Of a DNA stretch of 64,000 nt, positions 9,545 to 16,928 are shown piece by piece. The notes below the pieces were generated by a model. It was not told the origin of the DNA. It made no database searches and saw only the letters and a list, made by a program, of their open reading frames with translations. This DNA comes from Acidobacteria subdivision 2 bacterium RH1 MAG20 (GTDB taxonomy: Bacteria > Acidobacteriota > Terriglobia > Terriglobales > Acidobacteriaceae): assembly GCA_002197545.1 (NCBI GenBank), contig NFUO01000007.1:1-64000 (forward strand). The letters are read 5' to 3'. The position numbers and the translations under genes are program-made. Every line of letters starts with the position of its first letter. Position 1 is the stretch's first letter.

Positions 9545-9695
9545 ATTTTCCGGTCGATTATCAGCTTCACCTTCGCAAATTCCCCCTGAAAACAGGCGGC
9601 TAGTGACGTGTATGCCCCAAGACGGCTATCTTAGAGGTAGTGCATTTTGGAGCGCTGATCTACAACCCCAGCGACTGGGGATATAAGGACTGCTT

Positions 9696-12362
9696 ATGAC
9701 GATGAAACTTGAAACTCCGGCCCAGACTGATTTTTCCGAAGAACTGTCCGAGTGGATTGAGGCGTTCGACGATGTCGTTGCCAATGACTGGGAGCACGGC
9801 GCGGAACTGCTGGAAACCCTGCGGCAGCGAGCGCAGCAAGCCGGAGTGCCAACGTCCAGTGAAGTGACAACGCGTTATCTGAATACGATTCCGAAGCACG
9901 ATGAGGTTCCCTACCCTGGCGACCGGACGCTGGAGCGCCGCGTCGAGGCGCTGATTCGCTGGAATGCGATGGCGATGGTGCATGGGCAGAATAAAAAAGA
10001 CGCCGGCATTGGCGGACACATCTCCACCTATTCGTCTCTCGCAACCCTGCTTGAAGTCGGCTTCAATCATTTCTTCCGCGCAAAGTACGGAGAGGAACCG
10101 GGAGATTTCATCTACTTCCAGGGCCACGCCTCTCCGGGCGTATATGCTCGCGCCTACCTTGAAGGACGGTTCGACGATGCCCACCTCAAAAACTTCCGCC
10201 ATGAACTCCGCGAGACCCCAGGGCTAAGCTCCTATCCGCATCCATGGTTGATGCCAAACTTCTGGAACTTCCCCACCGTGTCCATGGGCATTGGGCCGCT
10301 GAATGCCATCTACCAGGCACGGTTCATGCGCTATCTCGAGCATCGTGGACTCATCAAGCCGACCGACCGCAAGGTCTGGGCATTTGTGGGTGACGGCGAA
10401 ACCGACGAGGTCGATTCGCTGGGTGCGATTTCGGTAGCTTCGCGGGAAAAGTTGGACAACCTGATCTTCGTGGTGAACTGCAACCTGCAGCGGCTTGACG
10501 GTCCGGTACGCGGCAACAAGCGAATCATCGACGAGCTTGAGGGCATGTTCCGAGGCGCTGGATGGAACGTTATCAAGGTGATCTGGGGTTCGGATTGGGA
10601 CGCCCTCTTCGAGCGCGACCACACTGGACTGCTGTTGCGCAGAATGGAAGAGTGCGTCGATGGCGACTTCCAGACATTCAAGGCCAAGGACGGCGCCTAC
10701 ATCCGCGAACATTTCTTCGGAAAGTATCCCGAACTGTTGGAGTTGGTCAAAGACATGACGGACGACCAGCTTCAGCATCTGCACCGCGGCGGCCACGATG
10801 CAGTAAAAATTTACAACGCATATAAGCGGGCGATGGAGCATAAGGGCGGCCCAACAGTAATCCTGGCCAAAACGGTGAAAGGCTACGGTCTGGGCTCATC
10901 GCAGGCACGCAATGCCACGCACAATGAGAAGAAATTGGCCGATGCAGAGTTGGCGGCATTTGTGAAGCGGTTCGACATTCCGATTCCCGAAAAGGCGGCA
11001 ACCCACGGCACACCATACCGTCCCGCGCAGGACGCGCCTGAGATTATCTACATGCAGGCACGCCGGCAGGAGTTGGGTGGCCACATGCCGAAACGGGAGG
11101 TGCCGAGGTCGGATTTCACAGCACCGGCACTGGATTATTTTGCCGAGTGGACGGGCGGCTCAAACAACCGCGCCGTCTCGACGACCATGGGGTTCGTAAG
11201 CATCCTGCGTCACCTGTTGAAGGACCCGAAGATCGGCAAGCTGATCGTGCCGATCCTGCCCGACGAAGGTCGTACCTTTGGCATGGAATCGGCTATCCGG
11301 CAGGTAGGCATCTATGCTCCCGAAGGCCAGAAGTATAGCCCGCACGATGCCGACATGCTGCTCTACTACCGCGAGGCGCAGGACGGGCAGATTCTCGAAG
11401 AAGGCATTACGGAAGCCGGTTCGATGGCATCGTTTACCGCAGCCGGTACGGCATACGCGAACTATAAGATTCCGACGATCCCCTTCTATATGTACTACTC
11501 GATGTTCGGATTTCAGCGCATCGGCGACATGGTCTGGGCATTTGCAGATGCGCGCGGCAAAGGCTTCCTGATGGGCGGCACGGCTGGACGCACGACCATG
11601 CTTGGCGAGGGCCTACAGCACCAGGATGGACACAGCATCGTGTTGGCAAGCACGGTACCAACCTGCGTCACGTACGACCCCGCGTTCGTCTATGAGCTCG
11701 CCGTCGTAGTGCAGGATGGCATCCGCCGGATGTATGAGAAGAGTGAAGACATCTTCTACTACATCACCATGTACAACGAAGACTACGCCATGCCCGCGAT
11801 ACCGGAAGGCGCGGCCGAAGGCATTTTGCGCGGCCTCTACAAGCTGAAACCGGCAACCGGAGGTGAGGCGGTAGCGCAGCTCTTTGGAAGCGGAACCATC
11901 CTGAACGAAGTGCTGAAGGCGCAGGAGATTCTGGCCACGAAATATGGTGTACACGCCGATGTCTGGAGCGTCCCCAGCTACACCGAGCTGCGCCGCGATG
12001 CGCTTGCCGTAGAGCGATGGAACCGGCTGCATCCGGCGGAAAAGGAACGGCAGAGCTATCTGCAGAAGACGCTCGCAGGAACGCAAGGCCCGATCATCGC
12101 AGCCAGCGATTACATGAAGGCCGTGCCCGATCAACTCTCTCCGTGGCTGACCACGCGACTGGTGTCGCTTGGGACCGACGGCTTCGGGCGCAGCGACAAC
12201 CGCGAGCATCTGCGCAGCCACTTTGAGGTCAACGCAGAGTCAATCGTCGGGGCAACGTTGTCGAAGCTCTCCCGCGAAGGCAAGTTCAAACCGAAGCAGG
12301 CGCAGAAAGCACTGGCGGAGCTTGGTTTGAACGTCGAGGCTGACGATCCGTCAAAGGCTTAA
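9696..12362 (+). CDS. aceE: Pyruvate dehydrogenase E1 component, homodimeric
   Basis: The thiamine-diphosphate E1 of the pyruvate dehydrogenase complex decarboxylates pyruvate and acetylates the lipoyl group of E2. At 888 aa it is almost the length of E. coli AceE. The ThDP/Mg motif begins 'VGDGETDEVDS' at about residue 230 and ends with 'NCNLQRLDGPVRGN'. Transketolase-like middle and C-terminal domains follow ('GSMASFTAAGTAYA', 'RTTMLGEGLQHQDGHS'). AAGGA lies 6 nt before the ATG, and a small 6-bp hairpin (9666-9680) sits just upstream of it. E2 (aceF) and E3 (lpd) are not adjacent. A terminator and an E1-alpha-like protein follow. Confidence 0.96.
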   Translation: MTMKLETPAQTDFSEELSEWIEAFDDVVANDWEHGAELLETLRQRAQQAGVPTSSEVTTRYLNTIPKHDEVPYPGDRTLERRVEALIRWNAMAMVHGQNKKDAGIGGHISTYSSLATLLEVGFNHFFRAKYGEEPGDFIYFQGHASPGVYARAYLEGRFDDAHLKNFRHELRETPGLSSYPHPWLMPNFWNFPTVSMGIGPLNAIYQARFMRYLEHRGLIKPTDRKVWAFVGDGETDEVDSLGAISVASREKLDNLIFVVNCNLQRLDGPVRGNKRIIDELEGMFRGAGWNVIKVIWGSDWDALFERDHTGLLLRRMEECVDGDFQTFKAKDGAYIREHFFGKYPELLELVKDMTDDQLQHLHRGGHDAVKIYNAYKRAMEHKGGPTVILAKTVKGYGLGSSQARNATHNEKKLADAELAAFVKRFDIPIPEKAATHGTPYRPAQDAPEIIYMQARRQELGGHMPKREVPRSDFTAPALDYFAEWTGGSNNRAVSTTMGFVSILRHLLKDPKIGKLIVPILPDEGRTFGMESAIRQVGIYAPEGQKYSPHDADMLLYYREAQDGQILEEGITEAGSMASFTAAGTAYANYKIPTIPFYMYYSMFGFQRIGDMVWAFADARGKGFLMGGTAGRTTMLGEGLQHQDGHSIVLASTVPTCVTYDPAFVYELAVVVQDGIRRMYEKSEDIFYYITMYNEDYAMPAIPEGAAEGILRGLYKLKPATGGEAVAQLFGSGTILNEVLKAQEILATKYGVHADVWSVPSYTELRRDALAVERWNRLHPAEKERQSYLQKTLAGTQGPIIAASDYMKAVPDQLSPWLTTRLVSLGTDGFGRSDNREHLRSHFEVNAESIVGATLSKLSREGKFKPKQAQKALAELGLNVEADDPSKA

Positions 12363-12390
12363 GCGACAGTTTGTGAGCATCATCAGGTTG

Positions 12391-12410
12391 AGGGTTCCGT
12401 ATGGGACCCT
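12391..12410 (+). terminator. Rho-independent terminator after aceE
   Basis: An 8-bp stem (AGGGTTCC / GGGACCCT with one G-T pair) and a 4-nt loop is followed by CGTTTTTTGC. It lies 29 nt after the aceE stop. It includes an in-frame ATG (12401) of the next gene, which argues that this ATG is not the real start. Confidence 0.8.
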
Positions 12411-12448
12411 CGTTTTTTGCACGAACACTGAGTCCATGGGAGTTTGGT

Positions 12449-13312
12449 TTGAACAAGACAGAACCGCACGAAAATCCGTTAGTGCCCAACAAGAAACTTC
12501 GACAGATGTACACAGCAATCGTCGAAGCGAGATTGTTGGATGAGCATATCGCCGATCTTCAGCGCAAGGCGACGCCACGCAACCGCATGAAATCGACACG
12601 TGGACAGGAAGCCTGCCGCGTCAGTACCGCTATCGAATTGCAGCAGGGCGATCTGATAAGCGATGCTCAGGCGGGCCTGACGATGGGCCTCCTGCTTGGA
12701 GCTAAGCCTGATGCCTTATTTCGGCATCTGGCCGCCGTGGCTTCAGACACGAAGGGGCAGCCTGCAAAGTTTGTCGAAATTTCAGATCGGCAGTTGCCAT
12801 GGATTGACGATGTCAGCGACCGCTTGAAGATGGCGCTGGGTTCGGCTCTCACCTTCAAAACATTGAAGCAACCTAACCTTGTGGTCGCTTATGTTCCTCG
12901 GGCAGAGGTCTCCAAAGGAGTATGGCGGCAAGTGCTTACGCTCGCCGCAAAACTGGCTCTCCCTATTATTTTTGTGGTTCTACCGGAGACGGACAAAAAA
13001 AAGAAAGTAGTCAATCTTTGCGCGAAGGCACGTTCCGCAGGATTGCCGGGAATTCCCGTGGACGCAAGCGATGCTGTGGCCTTGTACCGTGTCGCTCAGG
13101 AATCGATTGGGCGCGCGCGCGGAGGCGATGGAGCGGTCCTGATCGATTGCATCGCCGGCCTGCCGACAACTCAAGAGGACGGAGCAGACGATCCTGTTCT
13201 TCACATGAAGAGGTTTCTTATCGGGCGAAAAGTCTGCACCGAAGCCTGGGCGAACCACGCAGGCGACGCGCTTCGCAGAAAAATTGCCTTGCATAAATCG
13301 CGAACGAAGTAA
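12449..13312 (+). CDS. E1-alpha-like protein lacking the ThDP motif (probable pseudoenzyme)
   Basis: The 287-aa protein aligns by eye with the alpha subunit of 2-oxo-acid dehydrogenase E1 (PdhA/AcoA type). The N-terminus has 'LRQMYTAIVEARLLDEH' and 'TRGQEACRVSTA'. The core 'NLVVAYV..KGVWRQVLTLAAKLALPIIFVV' matches the E1-alpha core, and 'GLPGIPVDASDAVALYRVA' plus the C-terminal 'DPVLHMKRFLIGRKV' also fit. The family's GDGATNEG is replaced by 'PRAEVSKG' (about 150-157) and the paired Asn by 'PET' (179-181), so cofactor binding should be lost. TTG at 12449, with GGGAG 6 nt upstream, is chosen over ATG 12401, which sits inside the terminator. Its place after aceE suggests a link with pyruvate dehydrogenase; that is inference. 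Confidence 0.7.
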   Translation: MNKTEPHENPLVPNKKLRQMYTAIVEARLLDEHIADLQRKATPRNRMKSTRGQEACRVSTAIELQQGDLISDAQAGLTMGLLLGAKPDALFRHLAAVASDTKGQPAKFVEISDRQLPWIDDVSDRLKMALGSALTFKTLKQPNLVVAYVPRAEVSKGVWRQVLTLAAKLALPIIFVVLPETDKKKKVVNLCAKARSAGLPGIPVDASDAVALYRVAQESIGRARGGDGAVLIDCIAGLPTTQEDGADDPVLHMKRFLIGRKVCTEAWANHAGDALRRKIALHKSRTK

Positions 13313-13331
13313 GCCCAATACGACGCACACA

Positions 13332-13358
13332 ACAAAGAGCCCAAACCGGGCTCTTTGT
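13332..13358. terminator. Bidirectional stem-loop between convergent genes
   Basis: A perfect 11-bp stem (ACAAAGAGCCC / GGGCTCTTTGT) with a 5-nt loop lies 19 nt after the E1-alpha-like stop and 22 nt past the end of the small zinc-ribbon gene on the other strand. It probably terminates both, although there is no long T-tract. Confidence 0.7.
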
Positions 13359-13379
13359 CATTGCTGATTAAACTTCAGG

Positions 13380-13559
13380 TTAGAGTTTTTCGAAGAACTC
13401 ACACGCAGAGCAGGAGATATACACGCCGCCCGGAATGCCGCGCTCGCGGTCCTTGACGCGCTTCACAATGCGAGTTGGTTTAGAACACTTGGGGCAATCC
13501 GTGCTCTTGTTGGTGTCCATGACCTTCTTACGGTCGCCGGTCTTGGCAATCTTCGCCAT
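13380..13559 (-). CDS. Small zinc-ribbon protein, 59 aa
   Basis: Reading the minus strand from ATG 13559 gives a 59-aa basic protein starting 'MAKIAKTGDRKKV'. It has two CxxC pairs: 'CPKC' at residues 22-25 and 'CSAC' at 50-53. It is rich in Lys/Arg between them. The spacing fits one four-Cys zinc ribbon, as in small ribosome-, RNA- or DNA-associated proteins. A GGGAG lies about 10 nt upstream, and the gene ends at a strong convergent stem-loop. I do not recognise a named family and the function is unknown. Confidence 0.75.
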   Translation of the reverse strand: MAKIAKTGDRKKVMDTNKSTDCPKCSKPTRIVKRVKDRERGIPGGVYISCSACEFFEKL

Positions 13560-13750
13560 AATTCTCGCTCTCCCTGGTACGAATGTTTCGGCTCGCGCGC
13601 TGGATGACCTGACAGGCCGCCATTCTTATGGCAGGCAACATCGAAATCATCCGAAACTTCTCGTAAAGATTGTCCGGGACAGGCCGCGGCGGGAATCGGA
13701 GGAGAAGAACTGCGATTGAGGCTCTATCAAGAGTTTACACGACTGGGGTC

Positions 13751-14851
13751 TCAAAAAAAATGCGGGGCCGCCGGGGAATCCGCAACGGGAACCGGGGGGA
13801 TGGGCGCAACCGGAGGCTTGGCGTTGGGAAACTGTACTTTCCCGGACGCTCCCGGAGGCGCTGCCTCTCCCGGCTTGCGCAAGGTTGGCGGCGGCGCCTG
13901 CCCGCTGTTCGCGCTGCCGGGCTGCTGGTCTCCCATCGCAATCTCCCGCGTCTCCTGCGCCGGGTTGTAATCACCCACCTCATCCTTGTTATGGATATCG
14001 AGGGATTTACCCAACTCAGCGACCTCGACCACGGTAACCCGATCCCCGACAAAGCGAACGAAATGGATCGTCTGCGGCTCATGGCCGTAGATCCATTCCT
14101 CATACCGGCCACCATTTGGATCGCCACTCTCCTGCTCGCGGATCTTGCTCTCCGGCTGTCCCATCGCCGCAAGCACCATCCGGTGATTCATGCCCACAAG
14201 AGCTTCATGTGCCGCGATAGCATCTCTCAGCAGCGGAGGAAGCGTGTCCGCATAGGCTTGCTCCGAAGTTTTGACGCCAAAATCAAGCACCGGAGCCAAT
14301 AGAGCTTTCACCTCCGGGGCAGATATTTCAGGAACCGGTCCGTTAAAAATCAGGGTGACCCGTGACCCCGTAGCCTCATCGGCATAATTCGCGACCACCG
14401 GATTGTCATTCAATTGAACGTGACTCAGAAAACGATGCTTCGCGTAGGGTCCGCCATTAAGATCCACGACGATGCGGTCATCTTTGAACGTCAGCGCAGT
14501 AACAATAATGCGGTCTCCCGCGGCAGCAGACTGTCCCTTCTTGTAAATCATCTCCCTGTAAGCAGCATCATTTGACCCAAGTGGCCCGTTGGCATGAAGC
14601 GTAAGCCCTGCGCCCATCGGCAAAGCGCAATGAGCAAATCCCTGCTCCGCCACCAGCATCCGAACAAGCTCCCGCCGCCCGCGCTCGTTCATCGGCGAAG
14701 TCGGAAGAGGGAGATTTGTAGGCGTGAAATGAGTGGCGAGACCATCCGTGGCAGTCTTTTCGCCAACAACAAAAACCTGGCTCTGCACTGTTGCCGCCAA
14801 TAAAAGCAGGCAGCCAATAAGAAGAGCCCATCTGTGCTTGAGCAGTGCCAT
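13751..14851 (-). CDS. Exported protein with BamE/SmpA-like region
   Basis: The 366-aa protein has a signal peptide ('WALLIGCLLLLAATVQS') and a long N-terminal region I do not recognise. A segment at about 225-275 ('GMNHRMVLAAMGQPESKIRE' followed by 'EEWIYG') resembles the BamE/SmpA helix-turn-strand module. The last 70 residues are a Pro/Ala/Gly-rich tail. It is probably periplasmic or envelope-associated. It stands between a convergent-side gap and the CPBP gene, with about 120 bp upstream for its own promoter. Function unknown. Confidence 0.75.
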   Translation of the reverse strand: MALLKHRWALLIGCLLLLAATVQSQVFVVGEKTATDGLATHFTPTNLPLPTSPMNERGRRELVRMLVAEQGFAHCALPMGAGLTLHANGPLGSNDAAYREMIYKKGQSAAAGDRIIVTALTFKDDRIVVDLNGGPYAKHRFLSHVQLNDNPVVANYADEATGSRVTLIFNGPVPEISAPEVKALLAPVLDFGVKTSEQAYADTLPPLLRDAIAAHEALVGMNHRMVLAAMGQPESKIREQESGDPNGGRYEEWIYGHEPQTIHFVRFVGDRVTVVEVAELGKSLDIHNKDEVGDYNPAQETREIAMGDQQPGSANSGQAPPPTLRKPGEAAPPGASGKVQFPNAKPPVAPIPPVPVADSPAAPHFF

Positions 14852-14970
14852 GGCAGCACCTCAGATGCATAACAGCTTGCGCCTTCTCTTCTCTTTTGGC
14901 AAGTGGATGCCACAGATATTTGCATCCAGTTGAAAAATATTTCAGCATGCCCATCCAGGGGAAAAACTCC

Positions 14971-15993
14971 CTATTGGGGAGGCTCCTCCACCGACCGGCT
15001 CTGCGGTGTAGAAGGCATAATCTGAACTAGCGACACCGGCTTAGTTTCCTGTTCCATGGCGGTATGTGCCTCCGGCGGAGGCACATCCATGGGGTATCCC
15101 GCAGCAACGATTGGTTTATAGGTGTAGTCCCACGCATAGTCGCGGGTCAAGCGAACCAGCACCACAATGCCAACCGCGAGGACCAGCAGCGTAAAGAAAG
15201 CAGCCTCTGGACCATAGTCGCCGCCGGTCAACCAGGTCGATCCGATGGCGCGTGTCTGGACAACACTGGAAAACTCGGTAACGCCGCTCACCGGCAAGCC
15301 AAACAGAATTCCCATGCTGGCGTTCCAGGCAAAGTGCAGCCCCCACGGCAGCCATAGCCCATGCATGCGCAGCCAGGCGATTGAGAGCAGAACACCCGCG
15401 AACATCGTAATCAGAATGCTGATCCACGTTGCATCGGGATTGAAAGCATGGAGCACCCCAAAGATCAACGACATCACCACGGTTGCCTTCACCGATCCAA
15501 TTGCCTCAATCAGACGCCGATACGGATATCCCCTAAACGCAACCTCTTCGGCAAGCGCACTCATCGCCAGCGTCACGAGGCTGAGAACCACCAGCCAGAA
15601 GGCGCGCAGTCCAGTCCAGAATTCGACATGCAGCGTCCTGCCCAGCAACATCGGCAGCATTGCAAGCACAACCAGTCCCCACCCGATAGCCGCGCCAAGA
15701 CACCATTCCTGACCCGCCGTCGCTCGTCTGGGCAGCCCCAGCGCCTCGCGGAAAGACGTACTTTTATGCGCGAGCGTCTGCAAAAAACTGAAGCCTATGG
15801 CTAACAAAAATAGCAGAAAGCCCGCGCCAAGCAGCGAACGCTCATCGCTGAGATTAAACCGTATCGACAGACCTGCTGCGGCACGCCCCGCCAGCGCCTG
15901 AGAAGCAAAAAACCAGACTGCGGACAGAAGAAAAAGCGCGATCTGCAGCGGACGGTCCGAACGGGTTGATGGTGTCGAGTCAAACGCCTTCAA
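14971..15993 (-). CDS. CPBP-family intramembrane metalloprotease
   Basis: A 340-aa polytopic membrane protein of the CAAX-protease/Abi (CPBP) family. The catalytic motifs are all visible: 'EEVAFRGYPYRRL' (Glu-Glu and Arg), 'FGVLHAFNPD' (His) and 'GLHFAWNASMG' (His/Asn). About eight hydrophobic segments surround them. Bacterial members are often linked to bacteriocin immunity or membrane-protein processing, but no such partner is seen here. It lies 29 nt downstream of accA on the same strand and may be read from the dnaE-accA transcript. Confidence 0.88.
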   Translation of the reverse strand: MKAFDSTPSTRSDRPLQIALFLLSAVWFFASQALAGRAAAGLSIRFNLSDERSLLGAGFLLFLLAIGFSFLQTLAHKSTSFREALGLPRRATAGQEWCLGAAIGWGLVVLAMLPMLLGRTLHVEFWTGLRAFWLVVLSLVTLAMSALAEEVAFRGYPYRRLIEAIGSVKATVVMSLIFGVLHAFNPDATWISILITMFAGVLLSIAWLRMHGLWLPWGLHFAWNASMGILFGLPVSGVTEFSSVVQTRAIGSTWLTGGDYGPEAAFFTLLVLAVGIVVLVRLTRDYAWDYTYKPIVAAGYPMDVPPPEAHTAMEQETKPVSLVQIMPSTPQSRSVEEPPQ

Positions 15994-16022
15994 CGATACC
16001 TACTCCATATAGTGCGCGACCG

Positions 16023-16880
16023 CTAAGCGGTGGTATAGAACTGTGCAATATTGCGGAACTTACGATAGCGCTGCTCCAGTAACTCGTCCACCGGCAACCC
16101 GCGAAGGGCCGCAAGATGATACTGCAGCTTTTCATCGACCATCGCCATAGCTGCGGCAGGATCGTTCTGCGTACCACCCTCAGGCTCCGGCAGCACATCG
16201 TCCACGCAGCCTAGCAGTTGGACGTCGGTAGCCGTGTATTTGAGAGCATCCGCAGCCTGCTGTTTCTTGTTCGCATCCTTCCACATGATCGACGCGCAGC
16301 CCTCAGGCGAGATGACAGAGTAAATCGAGTTCTCCAGCATCAGCACCCGGTCAGCCACCGCAAGCGCAAGTGCGCCGCCCGAACCACCTTCCCCGGTAAT
16401 GGTGGCAATCGTAGGCACGCGCAGCCGCGACATCTCCAGCAAATTACGCGCGATGGCCTCACCTTGGCCGCGCTCCTCAGCGCCGATACCGGGGTTCGCT
16501 CCGGCAAGATCAATAAAGGTAAAGACAGGCCGCCCGAACTTCTCGGCAATCTTCATCGCGCGAAGCGCCTTGCGATAGCCTTCTGGATCGGGACTGCCAA
16601 ACTTACGCGCAACCCGTTCTTTGAGTGTGCGGCCTTTCAGATTGCCGATAACCAGTACCGGCTCATCATGAAAGAACGCCATGCCACAAGTCATTGCCGC
16701 GTCATCGCCAAAGGCGCGGTCGCCGTGGATCTCGCTGAAGTCGGTAAAAAGTGCTTCGATGAAGTCCATCGGATAGGGGCGCTGAGCGTGTCGGGCCAGC
16801 TCCGTTTTAATCCACGCCTCAGGAACCGGTGCGGCTACAGGGTGAGCGTGCGTTGCTCTGCTTGCTTCGTGTTCAGCCAT
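16023..16880 (-). CDS. accA: Acetyl-CoA carboxylase carboxyltransferase, alpha subunit
   Basis: AccA pairs with AccD to transfer the carboxyl group from carboxybiotin to acetyl-CoA, the first step of fatty-acid synthesis. Conserved stretches are 'IHGDRAFGDDAAM', 'GIGAEERGQGEAIARNL', 'GEGGSGGALALAVADRV' and 'YSVISPEGCASIMWKDA'. At 285 aa it is about 30 residues shorter than E. coli AccA and lacks the N-terminal helical lead. The usual DTPGAYPG reads 'DLAGANPG'. The start has no in-frame alternative giving the longer form. It lies 48 nt after dnaE; accD is not in the window. Confidence 0.93.
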   Translation of the reverse strand: MAEHEASRATHAHPVAAPVPEAWIKTELARHAQRPYPMDFIEALFTDFSEIHGDRAFGDDAAMTCGMAFFHDEPVLVIGNLKGRTLKERVARKFGSPDPEGYRKALRAMKIAEKFGRPVFTFIDLAGANPGIGAEERGQGEAIARNLLEMSRLRVPTIATITGEGGSGGALALAVADRVLMLENSIYSVISPEGCASIMWKDANKKQQAADALKYTATDVQLLGCVDDVLPEPEGGTQNDPAAAMAMVDEKLQYHLAALRGLPVDELLEQRYRKFRNIAQFYTTA

Positions 16881-16928
16881 AAGTATCTTGATGCTTCAAT
16901 GCTGCCCTTTGATTGTATGGCATCACGG

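Noticed and set aside
12401..12403. ATG 12401 as start of the E1-alpha-like protein
   Set aside because: It lies in the loop of the aceE terminator; TTG 12449 has a well-placed GGGAG.
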